DNA from: Mycolicibacterium sp. HK-90 | GTDB lineage: Bacteria > Actinomycetota > Actinomycetes > Mycobacteriales > Mycobacteriaceae | DNA: 64,000 bases | Reading direction: 5' to 3' | Assembly (NCBI RefSeq): GCF_030486405.1 | Contig: NZ_CP129613.1 | Span: 4,278,001 to 4,342,000 of the forward strand | In this document: piece after piece, positions 17,563 to 28,627 of the stretch | Position numbering within the stretch: position 1 is the stretch's first letter | How the letters are laid out: every line of letters begins with the position of its first letter | Notes under the pieces: model-generated | Seen by the model: the letters and a program-made list of their open reading frames with translations, nothing else | The model's database searches: none | What the model was told of the DNA's origin: nothing | Program-made: the position numbers and the translations under genes

Positions 17563-17632
17563 CGAATTTCTCCAAACGAGGCGCAGCGGTCATCCGGCCT
17601 CGACCTGAAAACCTTCTGAACAAAGGACATTC

Positions 17633-18448
17633 ATGCGTAGAGCCCTCCGCGCCGTGTTCGTCGCCCTTGCCCTCATCACCGCGATGGTGTTGGCCGGCTG
17701 TACGTCGTCGAGTCAGACCGGCACCTCCCAGAGCAGCGTTCTGACCAAGGTGCTGACGTCCAAGAAGCTCACCATCGGGGTCTTCGCGGATGCCCCTCCG
17801 TACGGCGTGATGAACAGCTCCGGCGAGTACGAAGGCTTCGACATCGACAAGGCCAGAGCACTCGCCGACTCCCTCGGCGCCACGGTGGAATTCGTCAGCA
17901 CAACCAACGCCAGCCGAATTCCCATGCTGGAGACCGGAAAAGCCGACGTCGTCATCGCCGCGCTGACCAACCTCGACGAGCGGGCCCAAGTGGTCGCGCT
18001 GACCCGGCCGTATGCGTCAGAGGGACAGCTGGTCGTGGTGCCCACGGACAGCCCGATTCGCAGCTATGACGACCTTGCCGGCCGCACCGTCGCCTCGACC
18101 CGCGGCAGTGTGCCCGCCACCATCTTGGAAGCCGAATTTCCGCAGGCCAAGCCCAGCCTGTTCGAAGCCGTTGCCGACTCCATCCAGGCCCTGCGCAGCG
18201 GAAAGGTGGATGCGCTGATGGAGAGCACGGCGGTGGTTGCCGGCGTCCGCGCGAGCCAGGGCGATGCGGTACGGGTGCTCGATGCTCCCTCACTCGCGCC
18301 GTCGTTCGTGTCCTTCGGCATCAAGATGGGCGACCAGCTCTGGCTCAACTACCTGAACAACTTCATCATGAACTACAACATCAGCAAGGCCGCCGATGAG
18401 TCCTACAACAGGTGGCTCGGCATGGACGTCCCCGCTCTCATCAAGTAA
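17633..18448 (+). CDS. Amino-acid-type ABC transporter substrate-binding lipoprotein
   Basis: A 271-residue family 3 solute-binding protein. The signal peptide ends in the lipobox LAGC (20-23), so C23 is lipidated and the protein is anchored outside the membrane. The mature part starts with KKLTIGVFADAPPYG and GEYEGFDIDKARALA, the classic fold of polar amino-acid binders, and has the later aspartate/glycine pattern (GKADVVIAALTNLDERAQ). It is the first gene of a six-gene plus-strand operon with two permeases, an ATPase, a D-aminoacylase and an enolase-superfamily enzyme, so the ligand may be an N-acylated or D-amino acid. Confidence 0.9.
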   Translation: MRRALRAVFVALALITAMVLAGCTSSSQTGTSQSSVLTKVLTSKKLTIGVFADAPPYGVMNSSGEYEGFDIDKARALADSLGATVEFVSTTNASRIPMLETGKADVVIAALTNLDERAQVVALTRPYASEGQLVVVPTDSPIRSYDDLAGRTVASTRGSVPATILEAEFPQAKPSLFEAVADSIQALRSGKVDALMESTAVVAGVRASQGDAVRVLDAPSLAPSFVSFGIKMGDQLWLNYLNNFIMNYNISKAADESYNRWLGMDVPALIK

Positions 18449-18481
18449 CTCGCTGCATCCCAACATCTTTCAGGACAACAC

Positions 18482-19144
18482 ATGCAGCTCTACTACGGGG
18501 ACCTGATCCCCTATCTCCCGCCACTGCTCAAAGGCCTCGCGGTCAGCATCGGGGTCAGCCTGGTCGCGGCAGTAGCCGGCGGCGCGTTCGGAATCCTGCT
18601 CTACACCGGGCGCACCTCCCGAGTGAGTGTCTTCCGGGCCGCGTCGTCGACCTACATCGAGATCATCCGCAACACCCCATTGCTGCTGCAGCTCTACCTC
18701 GTCTACTTCGCGCTCCCGCAGGCCGGGGTCAACCTCGACCCGGTCGCGGCGGGCATCCTCGCGCTCAGCATCAACAACGCGGCGTACATGGCCGAGATCT
18801 ATCGCGCCGGCTTTCAGTCCGTACCCACCGGCCTGCGCGAAGCGGGTGCGGCACTCGGGCTCAGCGCACGTGACACGTTCTGGCGCGTGCTGTTCCCACC
18901 CGCGATGCGAAATGTCCTGCCGGCCATCACCAATCAAACCATCCTGCTGTTCCTGGCCTCATCGATCACGTCGGTCGTATCGCTGCCCGATCTGATGCAC
19001 GTGATGATGGGAATCACCTCGACCACGTTCCGCACCATCGAGGCGTTCACCGTCGGCGGCCTGCTCTACTTCGCGGTCGCGTTCCTCATCGCGAGCCTGT
19101 CGCGAATCGTCGAAACCCGGTTCATCAAGTGGAAGGTGGCGTGA
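18482..19144 (+). CDS. Amino-acid ABC transporter permease, first subunit
   Basis: A 220-residue inner-membrane permease of the His/Glu/Gln/Arg/opine type (PAAT family). Visible: [19 protein letters not shown], typical of this family, and the cytoplasmic coupling helix [20 protein letters not shown] that contacts the ATPase. About five membrane segments. It ends in a TGATG junction with the second permease. Together with 19144-19851 it forms the heterodimeric channel of the transporter. Confidence 0.92.
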   Translation: MQLYYGDLIPYLPPLLKGLAVSIGVSLVAAVAGGAFGILLYTGRTSRVSVFRAASSTYIEIIRNTPLLLQLYLVYFALPQAGVNLDPVAAGILALSINNAAYMAEIYRAGFQSVPTGLREAGAALGLSARDTFWRVLFPPAMRNVLPAITNQTILLFLASSITSVVSLPDLMHVMMGITSTTFRTIEAFTVGGLLYFAVAFLIASLSRIVETRFIKWKVA

Positions 19145-19851
19145 TGTTCGAAGGACTCGGCACCCAACATCTCTCGTTGATCTGGCAGGGAGCCGTCGTG
19201 ACTCTCCAGATATGCGCGCTGTCAGTGCTTTTCGGTGGCCTACTCGGAATCGTCATCGGCCTGATGTCGACCGGAACAATCCGCGCCCTGCGATGGGTGG
19301 CCGCCCTCTACGTGGCGGTGATCCGCGGCATCCCGGTGTTGCTGATCATCTTCTTCGTCTACTTCGGCATACCGCTGATGGCCCCGGGCAGCAGCCTCTC
19401 GGAGTACTGGGCCGGGGTGATCGCGCTGTCGGTGTTCGCGTCGGCCTACATCGGCGAGCTCGTGCGCGGCAGCATCCAGGCGGTCCCCCGCGGACAGTTC
19501 GAGGCCGCCGACGCACTCGGGCTGTCCTACGCCCAACGCATGCGCTGGGTCATCCTGCCGCAGGCCGCGCGGGTGATCGTGCCACCCGGTGTCGGTTTCC
19601 TGGTGGTCCTGATCAAAGACAGCTCGCTGGTCGCAGTCATCGGTCTCATCGAACTGACCCGCGCGGGCAACGTGGTCAGCTCGCTGACGGCCGATCCGAT
19701 CACCACCTATCTCATCGTCGGTGCCGGCTATTTCGTCATCTGCTACGCGCTTTCGTCACTGGGCCGCCGGTACGAACAACGGCTCGACGTTCACGTCAAG
19801 GCGCCCGAGGTCGGCGACACCCTCACCCTCACCACAGGAGCGAAGAAATGA
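19144..19851 (+). CDS. Amino-acid ABC transporter permease, second subunit
   Basis: A 235-residue PAAT-family permease, paralog of the preceding gene. It carries [18 protein letters not shown] and the EAA coupling segment [23 protein letters not shown] at 19144 shares its A with the preceding TGA, implying coupled translation; a GTG at 19129 would overlap the previous gene further and is less likely. Its stop overlaps the ATPase start (ATGA). Confidence 0.91.
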   Translation: MFEGLGTQHLSLIWQGAVVTLQICALSVLFGGLLGIVIGLMSTGTIRALRWVAALYVAVIRGIPVLLIIFFVYFGIPLMAPGSSLSEYWAGVIALSVFASAYIGELVRGSIQAVPRGQFEAADALGLSYAQRMRWVILPQAARVIVPPGVGFLVVLIKDSSLVAVIGLIELTRAGNVVSSLTADPITTYLIVGAGYFVICYALSSLGRRYEQRLDVHVKAPEVGDTLTLTTGAKK

Positions 19852-20576
19852 TCGAGGTCGACGGACTACGGCTGAGCTTCGGCGACACCGAAGTGCTGCA
19901 CGGGGTTTCGTGCCGGGTGGCCGAGCGTGAAGTGGTGTGCATCATCGGCGCCTCGGGCTCGGGCAAGAGCACGCTGCTGCGCTGCATGAACGGTTTGGAA
20001 CGCCCGTCGCACGGCACGATCGTGATCAACCGACACACGCTCGGCCGCCAGGAGACACCCGCCGACCTGGCCGTGGTACGCCGCGACGTCGGCATGGTGT
20101 TCCAGCACTTCAACCTCTTTCCGCACATGACCGTCATCGAGAACATCGTGCTGGCGCCGCGGCGGGTACTGGGTCGCAGCAAGAGCGAGGCCGAGGAGCG
20201 GGCCCGCACCCTGCTCGGTCGCGTCGGTCTGGCAGACAAGGCCGATGCCTATCCCGATTCGCTGTCGGGTGGCCAGAAACAACGCGTGGCCATCGCCCGC
20301 GCGCTGGCCATGGACCCGAAGATCATGCTGTTCGACGAGCCCACCTCGGCACTGGACCCCGAGATCGTGGGCGAGGTACTGGCGGTGATGAAGGACCTCG
20401 CCGCTGACGGGATGACGATGGTCGTGGTGACCCACGAGATGGGCTTCGCCCGCGAGGTGTCCGACCGGGTGATCTTCATGGACAAGGGCACCATCGTCGA
20501 AACCGCCAGTCCGACATCGCTGTTCACCAAGCCGCAGGAGACCCGCACCCGGGAGTTCCTCAGCAAGGTGCTCTGA
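19848..20576 (+). CDS. Amino-acid ABC transporter ATP-binding protein
   Basis: A 242-residue ABC ATPase. Walker [10 protein letters not shown] near residue 35-43, Q-loop in [14 protein letters not shown], signature [17 protein letters not shown], Walker [15 protein letters not shown] and switch histidine in [10 protein letters not shown]. This pattern is GlnQ/HisP-like. The ATG at 19848 has GGAG eight bases upstream. The longer in-frame frame from 19212 crosses the permease gene in another frame and is not coding. One base separates its stop from the next gene. Confidence 0.94.
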   Translation: MIEVDGLRLSFGDTEVLHGVSCRVAEREVVCIIGASGSGKSTLLRCMNGLERPSHGTIVINRHTLGRQETPADLAVVRRDVGMVFQHFNLFPHMTVIENIVLAPRRVLGRSKSEAEERARTLLGRVGLADKADAYPDSLSGGQKQRVAIARALAMDPKIMLFDEPTSALDPEIVGEVLAVMKDLAADGMTMVVVTHEMGFAREVSDRVIFMDKGTIVETASPTSLFTKPQETRTREFLSKVL

Positions 20577-20577
20577 G

Positions 20578-22167
20578 ATGCCGGCATTGGACTTCTTGCT
20601 GACCGGCGCCGACATCGTCGACGGGACCGGCGCTCCCCCGCGCCGTGCCGACGTCGGCCTGCGCGGGGACCGCATCGCCTTCGTCGGGTTGTCGCCCGAC
20701 GTCCGAGCGGTCACCACGCTGGACTGCACCGGCCTGATCATCACGCCCGGCCTGATCGATCCACACAGCCACAGCGACTGGTCGGTGCTGGGCAATCCCG
20801 ACGCGTTCAGCACCATCCACCAGGGCGTCACCACCGAGGTGGTCGGCAATTGCGGTGTCACCTATGCCCCGATCGGTGAGGACGATGTCGATACGACGGC
20901 AGGCGCGCTGCGGGCCATGGGTTACGACGGCCCGGTCGACTGGCGCAGCTTCGGTGACCTCGTACAGCGGGTGCACTCCGGTCCGACCGCCCAGAACCTC
21001 ATGTGGTTCGTGGGGCACACCGCGATTCGCTCGGCCGCGCGGTCGGCCAAAGACCAACTGCGCGCTCAGATCCGTCTGCTCGAGGAAGCGATGGAGGCGG
21101 GTGCGATCGGATTCACCAGCGGACTGGAGTACGGCTCAGGGCGTTTCGCGTCGACCGAGGAACTCGTGACGCTCGCCCGGGCGGCAGGCAGGCGTGACGG
21201 CATGTACGCCAGCCACATCCGGAACCGCGACGCCGCTCTCGACACCGCCGTGGACGAGTTCTTCGCCATCGTCGACGGCGGACGGGTGCGGGCACAACTG
21301 TCGCATCTGAACGTGCGGCATGGCACCGGCGCCGAATCCGGCGCCTGGGAGCGCGCGGCCGAGCGCGTCGTCACCGAACGGCGGCGCGGAACCGACGTGC
21401 TGGCCGATATGACCCCTTACCCGCACGGCATCGGCATGGCCACCGGATTACTGCCCGCATGGTTGGCCGAACGCCCCGGCGCCGAGGCCGCCGCGCTGCT
21501 GAAGGACCGCGAAATCCGGGACCGGGTGCGCCGGGACAGCGACCGCTACTGGCGGTTCGTGCACCGCGGCCAGTGGCACCGCGTGCGGCTCGGCGTCAGC
21601 CCCAGCCACCCCGACTGGGAAGGCCTGTCCTTCACCGAGATCGCCGAGAAACACGGCGCCGACGAGTGGGACTGCCTGTTCGACGTCCTCAGCGCGGCTG
21701 GCGCCGACATGCAAAGCGTGCAACTGATCGGCGACCTTTTCACCGCGGGACATCTCACCGAGGCGATCGCGCACGACCACTTCCTGCTCGGGGTCGACGC
21801 ATTCACCACGTGCCGGCACGGCGCCCTCGACGGCCGCACCCGAAATCCGCTGTTCTACCACGGACATACGCATTACCTGGCTCATCACGTGCCGGGGGGC
21901 ACCCTGTCGCTGGAGACGGCCATCCACAAGATGACCGGCATGGTCGCCGAACACTTCGGCATGCGTGACCGTGGTGAACTGCGCGAGGGCGCGTTCGCCG
22001 ACGTCGTCGTGTTCGATCCGGCGGTCCTCGACCGTACCGATACCTGGACGCTGCCGGCCCGATACGCCGACGCGGCCCGTCACGTCTGGGTGAACGGCGT
22101 ACCCGTCGTCACCGACGCCACCCACACGGGCCGCAGGCCCGGGCTCATGCTCACCCACCGGCCGTGA
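20578..22167 (+). CDS. D-aminoacylase-type amidohydrolase (N-acyl-D-amino acid deacylase family)
   Basis: A 529-residue metal-dependent amidohydrolase. It begins with the urease-like beta-sandwich (TGADIVDGTGAPPRRADVG), then the TIM barrel with HxH ligands H63 and H65 (DPHSHSD), the bridging C92 in GNCG typical of D-aminoacylases, histidines in SHIRNR and AQLSHLNV, and catalytic D407 in LGVDAFTTC. Family members remove N-acyl groups from D-amino acids, but some hydrolyse other amides, so the substrate is open. Location in an operon with an amino-acid-type importer and an enolase-superfamily enzyme supports uptake and deacylation of an acylated or D-amino acid. Confidence 0.82.
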   Translation: MPALDFLLTGADIVDGTGAPPRRADVGLRGDRIAFVGLSPDVRAVTTLDCTGLIITPGLIDPHSHSDWSVLGNPDAFSTIHQGVTTEVVGNCGVTYAPIGEDDVDTTAGALRAMGYDGPVDWRSFGDLVQRVHSGPTAQNLMWFVGHTAIRSAARSAKDQLRAQIRLLEEAMEAGAIGFTSGLEYGSGRFASTEELVTLARAAGRRDGMYASHIRNRDAALDTAVDEFFAIVDGGRVRAQLSHLNVRHGTGAESGAWERAAERVVTERRRGTDVLADMTPYPHGIGMATGLLPAWLAERPGAEAAALLKDREIRDRVRRDSDRYWRFVHRGQWHRVRLGVSPSHPDWEGLSFTEIAEKHGADEWDCLFDVLSAAGADMQSVQLIGDLFTAGHLTEAIAHDHFLLGVDAFTTCRHGALDGRTRNPLFYHGHTHYLAHHVPGGTLSLETAIHKMTGMVAEHFGMRDRGELREGAFADVVVFDPAVLDRTDTWTLPARYADAARHVWVNGVPVVTDATHTGRRPGLMLTHRP

Positions 22168-22204
22168 CAGCACGGCCACATCATCCCGAGGAGTACCAAA
22201 CCAC

Positions 22205-23341
22205 ATGAAGATCACCGACATTCAGACGTGCGGGCTGCGCGGCGCCACCCCGGAGGGCGGCTGGTCCAACGAACTGCGTCCCGACGACGTCGTGCACACC
22301 CTGGTCGCCGTCCACACCGACACCGGCCAGGTGGGCATCGGCAGCGCGTTCACGACCGAAGGACTGGTCGCCGCCGCCGTGGATCTGCTTGCGCCGCAAT
22401 TGATCGGCCAGAGCGCACTCGAGGCCGAGCGGCTGACCGAGACACTGCACCAGAGCGCGTTCTGGATGGGCCGCGGCGGTTCCCTCACCCATGCCACCAG
22501 CGCCATCGACATCGCGCTGTGGGACCTGGCCGGCCAGGCGCTCGGTCAACCGGTAGGGCGGCTGCTCGGCGGCCGCTATCGGGAGCGGGTGCGGCCCTAT
22601 GCCTCGGTGCTCATGGACGAGGCGCCGGTCATGACCGAAAACCTGTCGCAGCTGGCGGATCAAGGCTTCACGGCGTTCAAGATCGGCTGGTGGAAATTCG
22701 GCCGCGTGGACCGCGAGACCGACGAGCGGACCGTGGCCGCGGCCCGCGAAGCCGTCGGTAACCACGTGCTGGCCGTCGACGCCGGTGGTTCTGAGGCGTT
22801 CTTCCCCGGCGGGTTGTCGTGGGCCAAGCGCACGGCCGACATGCTGGCCGATTACGGCGTGGCATGGTTCGAGGAGGCGCTGGCGCCTGACGACGTCGAC
22901 GGTTTCGTCGGGTTGAGGCGGCATTCCAAGGTGCCCATCAGTGGCGGCGAGGTGCTGACCCGTCGGCAGACGTTCTTGCCGTTCCTGGACGCGGGGGCCT
23001 TCGACATCGTGCAGCCCGACACCACCAAGGGCGGCGGCCTGAGCGAGTCCCGCCGCATCGGCTGGGCCGCGCAGGACCGCGGGGTGCAGCTGATCCCGCA
23101 CGGCTGGAACACCGCGATCGGGTTGGCCGCCGATCTGCACCTGGCGTCGGCCCTGGCGGCGACCGACTTCGTCGAATACAAGACCGGATCGGCCTACATC
23201 GACGAACTCGTCAGCGGCGGATGGGATCTCGACAGCGACGGCATGCTCGCAGTGCCGGACGGGCCAGGGCTCGGCGTCACCCTGGACCGAACCGCGTTGG
23301 AGCGCTACGGCACTCGTCCGACGTTCGCCGATGCGCGATGA
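22205..23341 (+). CDS. Mandelate racemase/muconate lactonizing enzyme family protein
   Basis: A 378-residue enolase-superfamily enzyme with an alpha+beta capping domain and a modified TIM barrel. Metal ligands are D192 (AVDAGG), E223 (WFEEAL) and E249 (SGGEV). K159 in AFKIGWWKFG and H299 in LIPHGWNT are the likely acid/base pair, a layout like the mandelate-racemase subgroup rather than muconate cycloisomerase. The reaction could be racemisation, epimerisation or dehydration of a carboxylate. It is the last gene of the transporter operon and is followed by a long perfect hairpin. Confidence 0.82.
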   Translation: MKITDIQTCGLRGATPEGGWSNELRPDDVVHTLVAVHTDTGQVGIGSAFTTEGLVAAAVDLLAPQLIGQSALEAERLTETLHQSAFWMGRGGSLTHATSAIDIALWDLAGQALGQPVGRLLGGRYRERVRPYASVLMDEAPVMTENLSQLADQGFTAFKIGWWKFGRVDRETDERTVAAAREAVGNHVLAVDAGGSEAFFPGGLSWAKRTADMLADYGVAWFEEALAPDDVDGFVGLRRHSKVPISGGEVLTRRQTFLPFLDAGAFDIVQPDTTKGGGLSESRRIGWAAQDRGVQLIPHGWNTAIGLAADLHLASALAATDFVEYKTGSAYIDELVSGGWDLDSDGMLAVPDGPGLGVTLDRTALERYGTRPTFADAR

Positions 23342-23346
23342 GTGAG

Positions 23347-23389
23347 GTGTGCCCGCATCGCCTCGCGGCCCGAGGCGATGCGGGCACAC
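23347..23389. terminator. Long perfect hairpin between converging genes (probable terminator)
   Basis: A 19-bp perfect inverted repeat (23347-23365 with 23371-23389) around a five-base loop, very GC-rich and without a T-run. It fills the gap between two converging genes and probably stops transcription from both sides, as T-less hairpins are thought to do in mycobacteria. Confidence 0.75.
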
Positions 23390-23392
23390 CCG

Positions 23393-24001
23393 TCAGTCGA
23401 ACTGGGGCGCCTCCGTGCGCGAGCGCTTGAGCTCCCAGAAATGCGGGTACGACGCGAACGTCACCGACGCATCCCAGAGCTTGCCTGCCTCCTCGCCGCG
23501 CGGGATCTTCGACAGCACGGGACCGAAGAACGCGACACCGTTGACGTGGATGGTCGGGGTGCCGACGTCGTCGCCGACGGCGTCCATGCCGGCGTGGTGA
23601 CTCTTGCGCAGCGCATCGTCGTACTTGTCGCTGGTGGCCGCCTCGGCCAGGTCGGCGGGCAGGCCGACCTCGGCGAGTGACTGCTCGATGACCTGGTCGA
23701 GGTCCTTGTTGTCCTGGTTGTGGATCCGGAAGCCCATCGCGGTGTAGAGCGGGCCGAGGATCTCCGGGCCCTTGAGCTGTTCGGCGGCGATGGCCACCCG
23801 TACCGGGCCCCACGCCTTCTTCATCAGTTCCTGGTAGTTCTCCGGCAGGTCACGGCCCTCGTTGAGCACGGCGAGGCTCATGACATGGAATTGCACGTCG
23901 ATGTCGCGCACCTGTTGCACTTCGAGGATCCAGCGCGAGGTGATCCAGCACCACGGGCACAGCGGGTCGAACCAGAATCCGGCGACGTCTTTTTGGGCCA
24001 T
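23393..24001 (-). CDS. Mycothiol-linked thioredoxin-fold oxidoreductase (Rv2466c homologue)
   Basis: A 202-residue protein of the DsbA/FrnE-like thioredoxin fold with active site CPWC at 15-18 and a cis-proline in VGTPTIHV. It matches Rv2466c of M. tuberculosis in length, motif and place next to pepN; that protein is a mycothiol-dependent reductase, induced by SigH under oxidative stress, and it activates thienopyrimidine prodrugs. No signal peptide, so cytosolic. AGAGGA precedes the ATG. A SigH-like promoter at 24049-24075 fits the known regulation. Confidence 0.92.
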   Translation of the reverse strand: MAQKDVAGFWFDPLCPWCWITSRWILEVQQVRDIDVQFHVMSLAVLNEGRDLPENYQELMKKAWGPVRVAIAAEQLKGPEILGPLYTAMGFRIHNQDNKDLDQVIEQSLAEVGLPADLAEAATSDKYDDALRKSHHAGMDAVGDDVGTPTIHVNGVAFFGPVLSKIPRGEEAGKLWDASVTFASYPHFWELKRSRTEAPQFD

Positions 24002-24048
24002 CTACGCGTTCCTCTCGGTGTGGTTCAAGGCACAACTGCGTTCAGCAC

Positions 24049-24075
24049 AACTCTGCACCCACATCGAGATGTTCC
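24049..24075 (-). promoter_or_regulatory. SigH-type promoter for the Rv2466c homologue
   Basis: On the minus strand GGAAC (24075-24071) is separated by 19 bases from GTT (24051-24049), the pattern of SigH/SigR promoters (GGAAT/C-N18-19-GTT). Transcription would start about 40 bases before the ATG. The M. tuberculosis orthologue belongs to the SigH regulon. Confidence 0.65.
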
Positions 24076-24284
24076 CGATCCGGGTAACTATCGCGGCGGT
24101 CGGTACGACAAGCATGGTGGCTGGGGTGTTCGGCATGCATGCTGATGTCACGGCAGCGGCACAGGAAACGCATAGTGCGCGAACTTTTACCGAACCGTGT
24201 TGTTCCTGTGACCCTGGTCAACCACTGTTGCCAAAGTGAGCAGAGCGCTGCACGGGTTCTGCGTGATAGCTGAGGAGCTTGAAT

Positions 24285-24689
24285 ATGGCCGCACGCGCCC
24301 TTCTGACGACTGTCGGCACCGTCGCCGTCGCCCTCGCTCTGGCCGCCCCGGCGCAGGCCGACCCGGTGCCGGTCCCGGTTGATCCGACCGACACCTCCTT
24401 CCTCAACGCCCTGAACGACGCCGGGGTGGGCTACGGCGACCCCAACGCCGCGGTCCAAATGGGTCAGGACGTCTGCCCGATGCTGGTCGAGCCCGGTAGG
24501 GACTTCGCGTCGGTCGCCTCCCAGATGCGCGGCAATGGCGGCATGTCCCCCGAGATGGCCTCGTTCTTCACCGGCATCGCGATCCAGATGTACTGCCCGC
24601 AGATGATGTCGTCGATCGGCGACGGTTCGATCCTGAACAGCCTGGGCGCGCTGAACGGACTGGCCGGGATCGCCGGCTTCCCCCAGTAG
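24285..24689 (+). CDS. Secreted DUF732-like small protein
   Basis: A 134-residue secreted protein. The signal peptide ends in AQA (23-25). The mature domain has the DUF732 pattern: FLNALNDAGVGYGDPNAAVQ, a cysteine in DVCPML and a second in MYCPQM, expected to form a disulfide in a small helical fold. DUF732 proteins are abundant in mycobacteria and of unknown function. ATG at 24285 is chosen because GAGGAG lies seven bases upstream; TTG at 24279 is an in-frame alternative. It is not part of the M. tuberculosis Rv2466c-Rv2467 pair as I recall. Confidence 0.82.
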   Translation: MAARALLTTVGTVAVALALAAPAQADPVPVPVDPTDTSFLNALNDAGVGYGDPNAAVQMGQDVCPMLVEPGRDFASVASQMRGNGGMSPEMASFFTGIAIQMYCPQMMSSIGDGSILNSLGALNGLAGIAGFPQ

Positions 24690-24727
24690 CCCGGGTCCCG
24701 CGGACGTCCAGCCACTAGGTTGGACGG

Positions 24728-27313
<2,586 letters not shown>

Positions 27314-27360
27314 TTGCTGGTTGCCGCTGCCCCGCGAAACCTCAGCCCCGCGAACCTCAG

Positions 27361-27428
27361 CCCCGCGAGCGACCGTGTCTGTACGGCGACACGCCGTGAT
27401 TTCTGTACCTACGCGGTCGCTCGCGGGG
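27361..27428. repeat. Palindromic MITE-like element, left copy
   Basis: A 68-bp element with 15-bp perfect terminal inverted repeats (CCCCGCGAGCGACCG and its complement). Its inner 60 bp resemble, in reverse orientation, the element at 27805-27864, about 50 of 60 positions being equal by eye. Immediately upstream lie two imperfect tandem copies of CCCCGCGAACCTCAG (27330-27360), which repeat the start of the element. Together with the right copy it brackets the small HNH gene. Confidence 0.75.
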
Positions 27429-27444
27429 CAAATACGCTGAGCCG

Positions 27445-27786
27445 ATGGCGGTCAGTCGAACCCGCGCGGCACGGGCCGCCCGCAAACGCAAGCGCCGGAT
27501 GGACCTCGTCGTCCATGACCTCACCGACGAGCAGTGGGAAGCGATCAAGTCCGCCTGGAGCGGCTGCGCCTACTGTGGTACCGTCACGGGTCCGTTCCAG
27601 AAGGACTGCGTGATGGCGATCTCGCGGGGCGGGCGCTACACCGTGGACAACGTGGTGCCGGCGTGCGCATCGTGCAACGCCAGCAAGTGCAACTTCGAGG
27701 TCAGCACCTGGATGCGGCGCAAGCGGCTGGATGAGCGCGCGTTCCTGACGCGCTATGTGGAGATCCGTCGAGACCTGACGGGCTGA
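27445..27786 (+). CDS. Small HNH-type nuclease domain protein with altered active site
   Basis: A 113-residue protein: a very basic N-terminus (RAARAARKRKRRMD), then a zinc-ribbon HNH domain with CAYC and CASC pairs. The usual DH of the first HNH position reads DC (QKDCVMAISRGG), and the last His position is Asn (CNASK); the middle Asn is kept (TVDNVVPAC). Loss of the general-base His suggests a weak or changed nuclease, though HNH variants exist. It stands alone between pepN and the Rv2468c homologue, a spot without such a gene in M. tuberculosis, and is flanked by inverted copies of a palindromic element. Confidence 0.78.
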   Translation: MAVSRTRAARAARKRKRRMDLVVHDLTDEQWEAIKSAWSGCAYCGTVTGPFQKDCVMAISRGGRYTVDNVVPACASCNASKCNFEVSTWMRRKRLDERAFLTRYVEIRRDLTG

Positions 27787-27804
27787 TACAGACCCGCAAC
27801 GACA

Positions 27805-27864
27805 GCGAGCGACCGCGCAGGTACGACGGACACGGAGTGTCGCCGTACAAACACGGTCGCTCGC
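27805..27864. repeat. Palindromic MITE-like element, right copy
   Basis: A 60-bp element with 11-bp perfect terminal inverted repeats (GCGAGCGACCG and complement), inverted relative to the copy at 27361-27428. The shared inner part includes a GTACGGCGACAC block. It lies just after the HNH stop codon and 13 bases before the end of the DUF5130 gene. Confidence 0.72.
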
Positions 27865-27877
27865 GGTGCAAAAAGAC

Positions 27878-28348
27878 TCAGGCGGGAGAAACGCCGGCCG
27901 ACAGCACACGCACGGCGCTGATCAGACCGTCGATCAAGTTGCCTTCCTTGAAGGAGGCGGCCGCCGCCGAGACGCCCAGCGGGGCAGCCTCTTCGATGCC
28001 ACGACCCTTGACGTCGGCGCCGTAGACCACCTCGATCGCGTGCTGGTCGGGTGAGACCGCGAGCAGCACCGCATTGTCCGGGGTGGGCACCTTGGCCAGG
28101 ATCTCGCGCGCCGTGGCCGCGGTGTCCGCGCCCAGCGGGCCGATGTAGACCGCGAAGCGCGCCTTGGCCGCCCGCGAGCCGTACTTCATCGCGTCGTCGA
28201 GGACGACGAGATCCATCGTCGGGAACGGGTAGTGCACCGACAGCTCACCGGGCTCGGTGACACCGGAGATCCGGCCGCTGTAGGTCAGGGCGTAGCCATA
28301 CGGCAGCTCGACATCCTTGGTCGCGGTCGCGATTTCACCACTTGCCAC
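27878..28348 (-). CDS. DUF5130 (TPM-like) protein, Rv2468c homologue, linked to cytochrome aa3
   Basis: A 156-residue protein matching Rv2468c by position and by the TPM/DUF5130 look ([30 protein letters not shown]). It starts with GTG at 28348 inside the end of the ctaJ gene (14-base overlap), so both are co-translated. I recall that cryo-EM structures of the M. smegmatis respiratory supercomplex placed products of this gene pair in or near complex IV; I am moderately sure of that. No signal peptide or membrane helix is evident. Confidence 0.75.
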   Translation of the reverse strand: MASGEIATATKDVELPYGYALTYSGRISGVTEPGELSVHYPFPTMDLVVLDDAMKYGSRAAKARFAVYIGPLGADTAATAREILAKVPTPDNAVLLAVSPDQHAIEVVYGADVKGRGIEEAAPLGVSAAAASFKEGNLIDGLISAVRVLSAGVSPA

Positions 28349-28568
28349 TTGCGCCGCCTCCGATCGTCACGCCGTGCGAATCATGCCCGCCATGCCCGTG
28401 ATCCTGCGGCTCCTCGGCAGCCCACAGGATGGGCTCGTGGGTCCACGGATCGGACATCTTGTAGGTGGCCGGGTGCGGTCCCTTGCGAGTCAGATAGAAC
28501 AGCGCCAGGACCACGAACAACAACAGCGGAACCCCTCCGAGGAGGGAATGGGTAAGTGCTGTGCTCAC
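28335..28568 (-). CDS. ctaJ: Small membrane subunit of cytochrome aa3 oxidase (CtaJ-like)
   Basis: A 77-residue single-helix protein: a hydrophobic segment [18 protein letters not shown] at about 10-28, then a polar part with [18 protein letters not shown] and a His/Gly-rich end ([10 protein letters not shown]). This agrees with CtaJ, an accessory subunit of mycobacterial complex IV. GTG at 28568 gives the start MSTALTH; a TTG two codons upstream is possible. It overlaps the DUF5130 gene. Confidence 0.72.
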   Translation of the reverse strand: MSTALTHSLLGGVPLLLFVVLALFYLTRKGPHPATYKMSDPWTHEPILWAAEEPQDHGHGGHDSHGVTIGGGASGKW

Positions 28569-28627
28569 GCGCAAACCGTATCAGCCGCGCTACCCTGACG
28601 CGCCGAGAGTGCCCAGCAAGTCGGGCA

